Assembly (NCBI GenBank): GCA_020637775.1
Contig: JACKJV010000003.1
Span: 248,001-312,000, forward strand
From: Brucellaceae bacterium
Lineage (GTDB): Bacteria; Pseudomonadota; Alphaproteobacteria; Rhizobiales; Rhizobiaceae
Direction: 5' to 3'
DNA length: 64,000 nt
The notes beneath the pieces were generated by a model. It searched no databases, was not told the DNA's origin, and saw only the letters and a list, made by a program, of their open reading frames with translations. The translations under genes were made by a program, and so were the position numbers. Positions 9,714 to 19,558 of the stretch are shown piece by piece (positions within the stretch are counted from its first letter, which is position 1; each line of letters begins with the position of its first letter).

Positions 9714-9813
9714 CTCGATAGCCTGGCAATACCGCCGGCTCTCCAGCCTGATTTGCGGATAATGCTGTTCGTCGGGAAACGTCCGGGATCTCATCAAGCC
9801 AACCGGGATTGCC

Positions 9814-10911
9814 ATGACCATTCGCTTCAAGAGCCTGGATGCGCTGCGCTTCATCCTCGCGCTTTATGTCGTTGTCGGTCATTTGGCCGATTGGCCTTTC
9901 ATGACGCGCAATGGCGGCCTCGCGGTCGATTTCTTTTTCGTCCTGTCCGGCTTCGTCCTGGCTCAGTCGATCGTCACGGCTCGCCATGGCTGGAGCGAGT
10001 TTTTCGCAAGGCGGCTTGCCCGTCTGTGGCCGTTGAATCTTGTAACCATGCTTGCTGTTGTCGCCATGACCGGCATCACCGAGCAGATGCAGATTTTCAC
10101 GAATTTTCTGCTTCTTCAGAATTCCGGAATTCTCGATGAACTCGTGTTGAATTGGCCGTCATGGTCGATCTCTTCCGAATTTGTCATCGGCATCTTCATA
10201 CTCTGGCCGGTTGCCTACTACCGGCTGCCTATCGTGGCGTTGATGGCTGCGACCTTTGGGACCGTCGTGTTGATGCAGCAGCCTGTTCCTGTCGATCACA
10301 TGCATGTCCAGCCCTATGGCCCGTTCTCGCTCGGATTGATCCGCTGCATGGTCGGATGCCTGATCGGTTATCTCGCATACGAGACCTTCATCCGCTATGC
10401 CGGATGCGTTTCCGTGCCGCGGGTTTTTGCAACCGTCATACATCTTGCGCTGCTGCTGTCCGTCGTCCTTCTCCTGAGTGCAAGCCTTGCGAACGGAGGC
10501 AAGGGACTTGTCATCCTCCTGTTTCCGGTCGTGATCCTGGCCTTTGCGCTCCTGCGGTCCGATGTCGGTGACTTCCTTTCAAGGCCGGGATTTGCCTTTC
10601 TCGGAACACTCAGTTTCGGTCTTTACATGTGGCATGGCCCGATCATCATCATGATGCGCCAGTCCGGCATGCTGGACCAGCCTGCAATGATCCGGCAACG
10701 GCTCTATGCCGGCGACTTCGCAGATGTCCCGCTGATGATTGCGTGCTTACTGCTTTCCGTGGGCCTGGCTTACGTTTCGTTGAGGCTGTTCGAAAGACCG
10801 GGCAACCGGTTGGTCATGGCGCTCTGGAACTGGCCGCGCGCGGCCGGCAAAACGGCCGGCGCGCAGGACAGCATGCCGGTGGTGGCGGCCAAGGGCGCGG
10901 ACCTGCCATAG
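9814..10911 (+). CDS. Acyltransferase family 3 membrane protein
   Basis: Integral membrane O-acyltransferase (OafA/YrhL type) that moves acyl, often acetyl, groups onto exported polysaccharides or lipids. The family signature is clear at the N-terminus: SLDALRFILALYVVVGHLAD with the catalytic His, then GGLAVDFFFVLSGFVLA and FFARRLARLWPLNL. About ten hydrophobic segments span residues 10-340 and the total of 365 residues is usual. The last motif, FERPGNRLV, is typical of the C-terminal end. It lies 118 bases after the response regulator in the same direction and could belong to its regulon. The substrate is not predictable. Confidence 0.9.
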   Translation: MTIRFKSLDALRFILALYVVVGHLADWPFMTRNGGLAVDFFFVLSGFVLAQSIVTARHGWSEFFARRLARLWPLNLVTMLAVVAMTGITEQMQIFTNFLLLQNSGILDELVLNWPSWSISSEFVIGIFILWPVAYYRLPIVALMAATFGTVVLMQQPVPVDHMHVQPYGPFSLGLIRCMVGCLIGYLAYETFIRYAGCVSVPRVFATVIHLALLLSVVLLLSASLANGGKGLVILLFPVVILAFALLRSDVGDFLSRPGFAFLGTLSFGLYMWHGPIIIMMRQSGMLDQPAMIRQRLYAGDFADVPLMIACLLLSVGLAYVSLRLFERPGNRLVMALWNWPRAAGKTAGAQDSMPVVAAKGADLP

Positions 10912-10930
10912 GCATTGATGAACCGGCTGC

Positions 10931-11365
10931 TCAGGCAGCCAGGACATCCTTCCCGCCTGTCAGTGCCGGCAGGTCGAGATGTGTCACAAGGTGGGTATCG
11001 AGCACGAGGATCGCCGACAGGCAGGCATGCTCGCTCTCCGGCCCGATCCGTGGAACGGGCTGGATGTTCTCGTCGCTGACCGAGATCATGTCGGAGACGT
11101 CGTCAACGAGCAGTCCCACCATTTTCCCGTCGTTCTCGGCCACGATGACGGCGCTTCCCGCGGCGCAGCCGGACATTTCCAGGCCGAGGCATCGGCCGAC
11201 ATCGAGCACGGGAATCACCTGTCCCCGCAATTCGACAATGCCCAGCACATGGGCCGGCGCATGCGCCAGCGGCGAGATGTCCATGCGCCCGCGAATTTCG
11301 CGGACGTTCTCGACGTTCACGCTGAACTGTTGCTGCCCGATCCGAAAGGCGATGACTGTAAGCAT
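10931..11365 (-). CDS. cheW: Chemotaxis coupling protein CheW
   Basis: Adaptor linking chemoreceptors to the CheA kinase. The 144-residue single domain has the CheW core: FRIGQQQFSVNVENVREI, LAHAPAHVLGIVELRGQVIPVLDVGRCL split over strands 3-4, and GLLVDDVSDMISV. The ATG at 11365 follows AGGAG by 8 bases; an in-frame ATG six codons upstream lies before that site and is less likely. It follows the chemoreceptor gene by 54 bases on the same strand. No CheA, CheY or other che gene is in the window, so the pair is an orphan receptor-adaptor unit that must plug into arrays encoded elsewhere. Confidence 0.92.
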   Translation of the reverse strand: MLTVIAFRIGQQQFSVNVENVREIRGRMDISPLAHAPAHVLGIVELRGQVIPVLDVGRCLGLEMSGCAAGSAVIVAENDGKMVGLLVDDVSDMISVSDENIQPVPRIGPESEHACLSAILVLDTHLVTHLDLPALTGGKDVLAA

Positions 11366-11419
11366 GGCGGCTTTCTCCTGCATTGCTGGCTGGCCGGCAG
11401 CCGGTTGACGCGGGCGCGG

Positions 11420-13393
11420 TCAGACCTCTGTCCACGCATCCTGGCGGACCGCCAGGTTTCCTGTGGCGCGAGGCGCGGGCCTGTGCTGGCGCGGCTCGCC
11501 TGCACTTGCCGCATGCCCGCTTCGCACCGGCGTGTTCCCGGCGAGACGGAACTGGCCCAGCATCCGCGCCAGGGATTCGACTTCACCAGCCAGGCTGTGG
11601 CCGGCTGCGGTGGCTTGCTCCGCCATGGATGCATTCTGCTGCGTGTTGTTGTCGATGTCGGAGATCGCCCGGTTGATCTCCTTGAGCGACGTGGCCTGCT
11701 CCTTGACGGCGCTGACGATCGAGGACACGTTCACATCGACGTTGCGGACTTCGGCGACGATCGTCTCCAGCGTGCGGCCGGTTTCGCCGACAAGTTCTGC
11801 CCCGGTCGACACCAATGCGTTTGAATTCGCGATCAGGGTCTTGATTTCCCTGGCCTGCGCGGCTGAACGCTGCGCCAGTTCCCGCACTTCCTGTGCCACG
11901 ACCGAAAAGCCCTTGCCAGCCTCGCCGGCGCGCGCTGCTTCCACGCTGGCATTCAACGCCAGCAGGTTGGTCTGGAACGCCACCTCGTCGATGATGGCGA
12001 TGATGTTGGCGATATTGTGCGAGGCCTCCTCGATGTCGGCCATGGCCGCCACCGCCTGGCGAACGACGTTGCCGGCGCGTTCCGCGGCTTCCCCGGTATG
12101 TCGCACGGTCCTGCCGGCCTCGTCGGCATTGCCGGCGGTCAGGGAGATCGACTTGGTCACCTCTTCGACTGCTGCGGCCGTCTGTTCGACCGCCGATGCC
12201 TGGCGCTCGGTACGTTGGGCGAGATTGTCGGATGCCGTCAGCAATTCGCCCGAGGCGCCGCGGATGATGTCGCCATTGCTGGAAATGGCCTGCATCGCCG
12301 ATTGCAGCTTTCCGACCGAGTGGTTGAAGTCCTGGCGCAGCGTTTCGAAATCGGGGTGGAATTGCACGTCGATGGTGCAGGTCAGGTCGCCTTCGGCCAG
12401 CGTACGCAGGGCCTGGCCGAGCTTTTCAATGGCCTCTGCGCTCGCCTTCGCCTGTGCCACGATCCGTGCATCGGCCTCCTGGCGAATGCGCGCGTTTTCC
12501 TCGCGCTCCGCCGCGATCTGGCGCTGGCGGTCCAGATTGTCCTGGGCGGCGTTCTTGAAGACCTGGACGGACCGGGCCAGCCTGCCGATCTCGTCGCTCC
12601 GGTCGCGATAGGGGACATCGCCCTCATCCTCACCGGCGGCAAGCCGGCTCGTATAGGTGGAAATCCTGTCGAGCGGACGAATGACCCGCTTGAACATGCC
12701 GGCGATCAAGGCCGCCAGAATGATCGCGGCGGCGATCACCACGGTCAATTCGAGCATGAGAATCCAGCCCATTTCCTCAGCGACGCCGGCTTCGATGGAA
12801 CCCTGTGCGCTGACGGCCGCCTCGACGATTTTCGCCACGACGGCGCGGTGGGCCTCGAAAGCGGTGGTAATGCGGCCGAGCGATGCCTTGATCGCCGCTT
12901 CATCGCGCGCCCCCTGTTTCAACAGCAGCGGAAAAAGTGTGGTCTCCGCCTCCCGCCAGAACGCATCCAGTGCCAGCGGCGAGTCGTTGAGCACCAGGCG
13001 CTTGATTTCCGCGCCCACATCCGATGTCCGCCAGTGCCCGAGCCGTTCGAGATATTCGGTCTTGTGCGCGTTGAACTCTTCCAGCTCGCGCGCCGCAGCC
13101 GAGGGATCGATGACGGCCGCGAGGACATGCAGATAGGCCTCGATGACGTATGAGGGCGGGGGCAGGACGTCGGCAACGAGATCTTTCTGCTCGATGATCC
13201 GGTTGTAATTGTCACTTCCGATCTGACCTCGCACCTCGGCATAGCGGGCAACGCCGACGAGCACGGATGCGGCCAGGAGGATCACGATGGAGGCAAGGAT
13301 AGCGCTTGTGCGAATGGTCAGAACCCGTCCGATGGTCTGTCCGCCACGGATGCTTTCATTCTTCAACATCTGAAAAACCGTTGCATCCGCCAA
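11420..13393 (-). CDS. Methyl-accepting chemotaxis protein
   Basis: Transmembrane chemoreceptor of 657 residues. Transmembrane helix 1 (about residues 28-50) and helix 2 (about 213-235) bracket a roughly 160-residue helical periplasmic sensor. It is followed by a HAMP domain ([21 protein letters not shown]), a second HAMP-like coiled region near 330-380, and the signalling domain with the conserved hairpin tip [19 protein letters not shown]. The extreme C-terminus is Pro/Arg-rich and has no CheR-docking pentapeptide. The ligand is unknown. It is cotranscribed with cheW just downstream. Confidence 0.93.
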   Translation of the reverse strand: MADATVFQMLKNESIRGGQTIGRVLTIRTSAILASIVILLAASVLVGVARYAEVRGQIGSDNYNRIIEQKDLVADVLPPPSYVIEAYLHVLAAVIDPSAAARELEEFNAHKTEYLERLGHWRTSDVGAEIKRLVLNDSPLALDAFWREAETTLFPLLLKQGARDEAAIKASLGRITTAFEAHRAVVAKIVEAAVSAQGSIEAGVAEEMGWILMLELTVVIAAAIILAALIAGMFKRVIRPLDRISTYTSRLAAGEDEGDVPYRDRSDEIGRLARSVQVFKNAAQDNLDRQRQIAAEREENARIRQEADARIVAQAKASAEAIEKLGQALRTLAEGDLTCTIDVQFHPDFETLRQDFNHSVGKLQSAMQAISSNGDIIRGASGELLTASDNLAQRTERQASAVEQTAAAVEEVTKSISLTAGNADEAGRTVRHTGEAAERAGNVVRQAVAAMADIEEASHNIANIIAIIDEVAFQTNLLALNASVEAARAGEAGKGFSVVAQEVRELAQRSAAQAREIKTLIANSNALVSTGAELVGETGRTLETIVAEVRNVDVNVSSIVSAVKEQATSLKEINRAISDIDNNTQQNASMAEQATAAGHSLAGEVESLARMLGQFRLAGNTPVRSGHAASAGEPRQHRPAPRATGNLAVRQDAWTEV

Positions 13394-13806
13394 TCATCAG
13401 GACACCAGCCGGTCTGTCGGCGCCGGAAATGGCATCATGCCCGCGACGGATGCAGTCGCGACCGGTGAGAAATCGGTAGCAAGAAGTCGTAAAGTAAAAG
13501 TTATAAATTATAAAGGAATAGCTTTTCTTGCCCGCAGGTCACTTTCGCGAGCAGGAAGGAAAGGGCGGGTACAGGAAGGAGCGTTTGATCGCCACTTCGG
13601 CGGACACGGGCCATTGAGGCAGCGCCACTGCCATAAAATGGCGCTTGGCCAATACATCAATCACTAATACAATCTTTGAACACGAATAGTCTGCCTTGTC
13701 GCAGATCGCCAATAACATGCGAAGCTGAATGACCCTGTCAGAGTAAGCCTCACCAACAGTTCCAGACCATCCCGGTGCGGTTGTTGCAGGCAGTCTGGAG
13801 CAGCAC
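13394..13806. other. 413-base intergenic region with AT-rich patch
   Basis: Divergent gap between the chemoreceptor and the exoprotein gene. Bases about 13485-13535 are strikingly AT-rich compared with the rest of the window (AGTAAAAGTTATAAATTATAA), a likely promoter or binding-site region for one or both genes. No gene is seen; the small open frames here have no support. Confidence 0.55.
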
Positions 13807-16800
13807 ATGCCAATTCAGGTGGAACTATCAAGAGAGGAGTTCTCGGAAAACGGCGGTATCAGGCTTGTGGCGGAAATCATCACCGATCCGCCGGAGCCGA
13901 ACCCCAAGGGAACAAACATTTATTCCTATGAGCTTGTCGACAATCCGGGCGACATGTTTCGGATCAATCAGTTCGACAGGACGATAGAAAAGCAGAACTG
14001 GCTGGCATCGAACGAGTTTGACTTCGAGAGCGGCCCCCGAAGTTTCCCGGTCACGGTCCGCGTGACGAACCTCACGACAAACGAGTTTACCGATGGCACG
14101 TTCGACCTCGTTCTTACCGACGAGCCGGTGAGCGAGATCTGGGTCGACAGCACCGGATGGATATCCGCGAATGCGGAAGACAACGCCCCGATTGCAACGT
14201 TTCATGGCGTTGAGCGCGGCGAAAGCATCTTGCTGGGCACATGGGCTGTCGAGCCGACATCGACGTTCGAGATCCTGTCGTCGACCCACGACATCGCATA
14301 TTTCGATGGCAATATTCTGCGCGTCAAACCAGACGCGGAACTCGACTCGCTCGCCGGGACAACCGTCTTCCTCACCGTCTCGGGCAAGGACCCAGGCGGG
14401 GCGCCGGTGGTCAGGGACGTGTTCCTTGCTGTTCACCCCGCGGTAGCGAACCTGGTTGACCTGACAGGCCAGCCCGGGGCGGTGACCCAACTGACAGGGT
14501 TCAACGGTAGCCACGGGTTTTCATACGATACCACATCGATCGGCGACATCGATGGCGACGGTCTCGACGAGATCCTGCTGACATTTCCGGAAAGCGCGTT
14601 ACCTCCCAACAACTTCCGGACTGCTTTCGTCCTTTGGGGCACGCAACGGGATCAAAGGCCGGCAAACCTGGACCTCGACGACCTGGACGCGGAAGACGGG
14701 TTTTCGATCGTCTTTCCCGGCGGCGCGGATTCCGGCTTCACGACGATTCCCGGCTATGCGGTTTCCGCCGCAGGCGATGTAAACAACGACACCTATCCGG
14801 ATTTTCTGATCGGCGATCCCTATGCAGACCTTAGCTGGGTCCGCAACGATACCGGACGAGCCTACCTGTTTCTTGGCGGTCCGGATATCGGATCAACCGG
14901 AGAAATCGATGTTGACGACTTGCCGCCCGAGCAACTGGTGGTGTTTCGCGGGCCGCAGATCGCCGGCGATCTTGGAGGGCATCTTCAGGCCTTGGGCGAT
15001 GTCAACAATGACAATTACGACGATTTCGCGATCATCGGCCTTTCCATGGATACCCGCAACGACTTCGAAGGCTGGGATGCCGCCAAGGACGGAACAAGGG
15101 ACGGGACCGGACGCGTCTACATCGTGTATGGCGGGCCAGAACTGGGCACCAATGGGTTCTTTGACCTTGACGGGTTTGGCCCGGAGGACGGCATCGTCAT
15201 CAATGGCGAGCAAAGCCTTGATTATCTGGCATACGAACGTTTCAGCACCGCCGATGTCAATGGGGACAACAAGACCGATTTCATAATCCCCTCACCGTTT
15301 CACCCGCATGACGGCGTCGGGTTCGGCGACGTTTTCCATGGTGGCAAGACCTATGTCATTTTCGGTGGCCGTGATGCGCCCGATGATGGCGTTGTCCGGC
15401 TTTCGGAACTGGATGGGACGCTCGGCTTCGCATTGGAGGCATCCTTTTCCGGCGTGACCGGGTTCTTTGGTGATGCAGTGGTTGGTGTTCCGGACATGAA
15501 CGGCGATGGCATCGACGAGATCGTCATCACCGAGCCGACAAGGAACTATGTCGACGCCACCGCCCCCAACGGGCAAAGCAGATCATTTCTTGATCCCGAT
15601 TACGTCGACGGATTCACGAAGACATATATCGTTTTTGGATCACCCGATATCGGCACCGCTGGTCCTCAACCTGGCATGATTGATGTCCGTGCACTCGCGC
15701 CAGAAGAATCATTGGAATTGCGCGGAATAGCGGGCAGTGAAGTTCAGGCCGCTGACCTGAATGGCGACGGACTCGGTGATCTCGTCCTTCTTGACCGGAA
15801 TGCCGGTCTGGTCAGCATCCTGTTGGGGCGGCAAGGCCTGGAAACGCAGTCAGACGGGAATATCCATGCCCTCCCGCCAACTTCCGCGGTCTTCCTGCAG
15901 GCGAACGGGACAGGGCTGTCCATTCTCGATTTCGACAACGATGGCCTGTTGGACATTCTGGTCGAGAATGCCGAGGCAGAGGTCGCCGGCACCGCAGGTG
16001 CGGGATCGGCCTTCGTCGTCTATGGCGACACCCTCGGATTCGGCGGCCCCGGCCCGGACGACCTGCAATTGAATGGTTCTTCGATTGCAGAAAACGCCAT
16101 GGGGGATGTTGCGGTTGGCGAGATCAGCGCCTTTTCGGGAGGTTTGCCACTGGCGCCGGTCTCCTTCCAGCTTCTGGACGATGCAGGCAGCCTGTTTGCT
16201 CTTGACGGCAACATACTGAAGCTCGTCGATGGGGCTGCCATCGATTATGAAACGGCGACAAGTCATATCGTCCGCATTTCTGCCGTAGGAATTTCGGGTC
16301 CCGCCTACGAGGAGGACTTCGTCATCCAGGTGACGAACATGCCGGTATCGGATATCGCGCTCGCCTCGGGCGGCACGGTGGAGGAAAACGCCGCCGGCGG
16401 CACCGTGGTCGCCACGTTCGAGGCTTCCGAAAACCCGGTCGAGCCATCCGCTACCTTCACGCTCATGGACGATGCGAATGGCCTGTTCGTGCTCGATGGC
16501 GATACACTGAAAGTCGCACCGGGCGCTGTCATCGACTACGAGGCGGCGACCAGCCACACCGTGCGCATCGCCGCAAGCGACGCCACCGGCCCGGCATACG
16601 AGGAAGACTTCACCATCCAGATCACGGATGTGTCCGGGCAGGTGGTCATGGGCACGCCCGAGCCCGACGACCTGATCGGAACGCCCGAGGACGACACGGT
16701 CTATGCGCTGGGCTCCGACGACACGGTGACGGGAACCGGCGGCCCCGACACCGTCGACGGGGCAGGGGGCACCGACACAATCGTCTATGGCGGATCGCGC

Positions 16801-17322
16801 GCCGACTACATGCAGGACCTGCAGGCCGACGGCTCGATCCTCGTCGCCAAGCCGGACGGCTCCACTGACACGCTGATCTCCATCGAGCGCATCGATCTGC
16901 TGGACGGCGACTATGTCTATGACATCGGCTCGGACAATCTGGGTTTCGGCTACCGCATCTACCAGGCGTCTTTCGGGCGCACGCCGGACGAGGGCGGGGT
17001 GCGGTTCTGGATCGGCGTGCTTGACGCGCTCGACAACCAGGGCTTCACCGAGCTTGGCAAGCAGCAATATGTGGCCTCGGAGTTCATCGGGTCGGACGAG
17101 TTCCAGGGCCTCTACGGCGCCAATCCGACCAATTTCGAATATATCGATGCGATGTATCAGAATGTGCTGTTCCGCCTTCCCGACCAGGAGGGCTACGACT
17201 TCTGGGTCGGCGGCATGGAGGCGGGCCTGAGCCGGGAGGACATCCTCATTGCCTTCACCCAGAGCCAGGAGAACATTTCCAACAACATCGCCAATCTCGA
17301 TGACGGTGTCTGGGTGGTGTGA
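13807..17322 (+). CDS. Large exoprotein with FG-GAP, cadherin-like and DUF4214 domains
   Basis: A 1171-residue protein probably exported to the cell surface or medium. Order of parts: an N-terminal beta-rich region (1-220); about seven FG-GAP/integrin-alpha-like repeats, each with a calcium-loop motif such as GDIDGDGLDE, GDVNNDTYPD, GDVNNDNYDD, ADVNGDNKTD, PDMNGDGIDE, ADLNGDGLGD and FDNDGLLD (about 240-730); two cadherin-like repeats, each with IDYE.ATSH.VRI (about 760-945); a degenerate RTX-like Gly/Asp segment (GTPEPDDLIGTPEDDT); and a C-terminal DUF4214 domain (about 1045-1165, YRIYQASFGRTPDEGG). There is no Sec signal peptide. RTX-like ends and DUF4214 are common in type I secretion substrates, so export by a type I system encoded elsewhere is inferred. 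GGAG lies 6 bases before the ATG. The role may be adhesion or matrix; unknown. Confidence 0.85.
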   Translation: MPIQVELSREEFSENGGIRLVAEIITDPPEPNPKGTNIYSYELVDNPGDMFRINQFDRTIEKQNWLASNEFDFESGPRSFPVTVRVTNLTTNEFTDGTFDLVLTDEPVSEIWVDSTGWISANAEDNAPIATFHGVERGESILLGTWAVEPTSTFEILSSTHDIAYFDGNILRVKPDAELDSLAGTTVFLTVSGKDPGGAPVVRDVFLAVHPAVANLVDLTGQPGAVTQLTGFNGSHGFSYDTTSIGDIDGDGLDEILLTFPESALPPNNFRTAFVLWGTQRDQRPANLDLDDLDAEDGFSIVFPGGADSGFTTIPGYAVSAAGDVNNDTYPDFLIGDPYADLSWVRNDTGRAYLFLGGPDIGSTGEIDVDDLPPEQLVVFRGPQIAGDLGGHLQALGDVNNDNYDDFAIIGLSMDTRNDFEGWDAAKDGTRDGTGRVYIVYGGPELGTNGFFDLDGFGPEDGIVINGEQSLDYLAYERFSTADVNGDNKTDFIIPSPFHPHDGVGFGDVFHGGKTYVIFGGRDAPDDGVVRLSELDGTLGFALEASFSGVTGFFGDAVVGVPDMNGDGIDEIVITEPTRNYVDATAPNGQSRSFLDPDYVDGFTKTYIVFGSPDIGTAGPQPGMIDVRALAPEESLELRGIAGSEVQAADLNGDGLGDLVLLDRNAGLVSILLGRQGLETQSDGNIHALPPTSAVFLQANGTGLSILDFDNDGLLDILVENAEAEVAGTAGAGSAFVVYGDTLGFGGPGPDDLQLNGSSIAENAMGDVAVGEISAFSGGLPLAPVSFQLLDDAGSLFALDGNILKLVDGAAIDYETATSHIVRISAVGISGPAYEEDFVIQVTNMPVSDIALASGGTVEENAAGGTVVATFEASENPVEPSATFTLMDDANGLFVLDGDTLKVAPGAVIDYEAATSHTVRIAASDATGPAYEEDFTIQITDVSGQVVMGTPEPDDLIGTPEDDTVYALGSDDTVTGTGGPDTVDGAGGTDTIVYGGSRADYMQDLQADGSILVAKPDGSTDTLISIERIDLLDGDYVYDIGSDNLGFGYRIYQASFGRTPDEGGVRFWIGVLDALDNQGFTELGKQQYVASEFIGSDEFQGLYGANPTNFEYIDAMYQNVLFRLPDQEGYDFWVGGMEAGLSREDILIAFTQSQENISNNIANLDDGVWVV

Positions 17323-17475
17323 CGCGGGGCGTTGCGTGGAGCGCGGCAGGAGAATCGAACGTATCTTCTGTATCTCGAAATCATCGGAATAGCTGATCGT
17401 GTCCCGGCACGTGGTGCTTCTTCCGCGCAACCTTCCCGAATCACGTCCGGATCTGGCGTAACCGCATGTCATGAT

Positions 17476-17490
17476 CTCCGTAAAACGGAG
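17476..17490 (+). promoter_or_regulatory. Hairpin covering the ribosome-binding site of the AAA ATPase gene
   Basis: CTCCGT and ACGGAG pair perfectly around an AAA loop. The right arm contains the GGAG ribosome-binding site, 8 bases before the ATG at 17499. In RNA this hairpin would hide the site, so translation of the first gene of the operon may be held low until something opens it. This is an inference from complementarity only. Confidence 0.5.
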
Positions 17491-17498
17491 AGAAGAAC

Positions 17499-19502
17499 AT
17501 GTCCTTCAATCAACACCATGCGCTTGAACTTGTCGCGCGGCTGGCCGACCGCAGCAGTTCGTCCAGCAAGCTCGCCTGCGAACTGCCGCGTTTGATCGAA
17601 GTCCTGACCAATGTTGAATGCCCCGACCGGCCGCGAAACGGGCAGACGGATGCCTGGTGGCGGAAGGTCCGCAAGATTGCCGTCAACCTCGTCGGTGGAG
17701 AACTGACCGACGAGGAAAGGATCGTTCACCAGAATGCCGCCCGGCTCGGGGAGCATTTCAGCCTTTCGCCGCTGGAAATCCGCATCTTCCTGTTCGTGGC
17801 GCTGTACCGGATTTTCGAAAGCTTCGAGACCGTCGTCGATCAGGCGCTGGACACAAGGGAAATCGGCCTTCCGGGCCTGCTGTCGCTCTTTTGCGAAACG
17901 CAGGAGACGGAAATCCGCAAGGCTCTCAAGCTGGAGACCCGCCTGACCGCTTCCGGCCTGCTGCAGAAGGAGCGCCGCGGTTTCCAATCCCGCTTTCCCT
18001 ACGTGATCAGCGAGCGCCTGTGTGCTGCGCTGACGATCGAGGTGGACGATCTCGAGGACCTGGTCGGGATCATGTTTCCGGCGGCGCCCGCGCCGGAAGC
18101 CGAATGGCAGGATTTCGAAAGCCTCGGCAGGGATGGCGAATTCGTGCGGACCCTGCTCGGCCAGGCGCTGGCATCCGGGGCGAAGGGCATCAATGTCCTG
18201 CTTTATGGCCGGCCCGGCACGGGTAAGACCGAATTCTCGAAAGTCCTGGCAGCCGCATTGAACGCCCGGTTGAGAGCCGTTGGAGAAAGGAACGGCGAGG
18301 GGTTCGAACCCTCGCGCCATGACCGGCTGATGGAGTTGAAACTGGCGGGCCGGATGCTCGGTCGCCGCCGGGACACGCTCCTCCTGTTCGATGAGATGGA
18401 AGACGTCATGGGCGACAGCCTGCCGATGTTCGACAGCGACAAGCCTTCGAAGGTCCATTCCAATCGCCTGCTCGAAACCAACCCGCTACCGGTCATCTGG
18501 ACCACGAATTCCGTCGACAACTGCGATCCGGCCTTTCTGCGTCGCATGACCTTTTCCGTCGAGATGCGCACGCCAGGCGGCGCGGTGCGCGGCCGGATCT
18601 GGAGAAGGCTGAACGATCGCCACCAGGCCGGCATCGAAACCGAAGGGCTGGCGATGATGGCGGCCGCGCACGAGCATCCCCCGGCGCTGGTCTCCGACGC
18701 GATGCGGACCGCCCGGCTTTGCGGAGGCGGCACGGAAACCTTCAGCCGTGTGCTCGGTGCATCGGCAAAGCTGGCAAATGGCGGCATCGCGCCCTTGCCC
18801 GGTGGCGCCGGAGCGATGAACTGGCAGCCGCAACTGGCGCAGGCGGACATCGATCTGGTGATGATCGAGGCGCGGCTGTCGCGGGTGGATGCGCCGCGGC
18901 AGGTGTCGTTCTGCCTCGAAGGGCCGCCCGGAACCGGCAAGAGCGCCTGGGCGCGGCACCTGGCCGGCGTGATCGGTCTGCCGGTTCACGAGAAACGCGC
19001 CTCGGACCTGAAGTCACCCTATGTGGGCGAAAGCGAACGGAACATCGCACGTGCATTCGAGGAAGCCCGGCAGGCCGGAGCGCTCCTGATCTTCGATGAA
19101 GCCGAGACCTTCCTGGCGGATCGCCGCGGCGCACATCACGCCTGGGAGGTCAGTCTCACCAACGAGATGCTGACCTGGATGGAACGGCATCCATTGCCGT
19201 TTGTCTGCACGACGAATTTCGCCGAGCGGCTGGACCCGGCAACCCAGCGGCGTTTCACCTTTCACGTCCGGTTCGGTTGGCTCTCTTCCGACCAGCTGGA
19301 GCACGCCTGGGAAACGCATTTCGACGGCGATGCACCGGCCGGGCTGGCAAGGCTTGAGCGGCTGACACCGGGCGACTTCGCGAATGTGGCCCGTAGAAGC
19401 GGTGTCTTGGGCGAGAAATCGCCTGCGCGAATATTGGAAGAACTGAACCGCGAGGCGGAAATGAAGCACGGCCCGTTGCGCAGTATTGGTTTTACGAATT
19501 GA
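17499..19502 (+). CDS. Tandem AAA+ ATPase (first gene of an AddAB-like cassette)
   Basis: A 667-residue protein with two AAA+ modules of the SpoVK/Cdc48-like class after an about 200-residue helical N-terminal domain. Module 1: Walker A GRPGTGKT (237-244) and Walker B LLLFDE (294-299), with a sensor-1-like WTTNS. Module 2: Walker A GPPGTGKS (475-482), Walker B LLIFDEAE (529-536), CTTNF, and an arginine pair in TQRRFTF. Both sites look active. Such ATPases remodel proteins or nucleoprotein complexes; the partner here is presumably the nuclease-helicase pair encoded downstream. Its stop overlaps or abuts the WYL gene. It is the first gene of a five-gene same-strand run, and its ribosome-binding site sits in a hairpin. 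Confidence 0.85.
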   Translation: MSFNQHHALELVARLADRSSSSSKLACELPRLIEVLTNVECPDRPRNGQTDAWWRKVRKIAVNLVGGELTDEERIVHQNAARLGEHFSLSPLEIRIFLFVALYRIFESFETVVDQALDTREIGLPGLLSLFCETQETEIRKALKLETRLTASGLLQKERRGFQSRFPYVISERLCAALTIEVDDLEDLVGIMFPAAPAPEAEWQDFESLGRDGEFVRTLLGQALASGAKGINVLLYGRPGTGKTEFSKVLAAALNARLRAVGERNGEGFEPSRHDRLMELKLAGRMLGRRRDTLLLFDEMEDVMGDSLPMFDSDKPSKVHSNRLLETNPLPVIWTTNSVDNCDPAFLRRMTFSVEMRTPGGAVRGRIWRRLNDRHQAGIETEGLAMMAAAHEHPPALVSDAMRTARLCGGGTETFSRVLGASAKLANGGIAPLPGGAGAMNWQPQLAQADIDLVMIEARLSRVDAPRQVSFCLEGPPGTGKSAWARHLAGVIGLPVHEKRASDLKSPYVGESERNIARAFEEARQAGALLIFDEAETFLADRRGAHHAWEVSLTNEMLTWMERHPLPFVCTTNFAERLDPATQRRFTFHVRFGWLSSDQLEHAWETHFDGDAPAGLARLERLTPGDFANVARRSGVLGEKSPARILEELNREAEMKHGPLRSIGFTN

Positions 19503-19558
19503 CGGATTGCGCAATGCTTGGAATTCTTTGCCGGGCAGAGGTGAAAGGGGAGCGTGGC

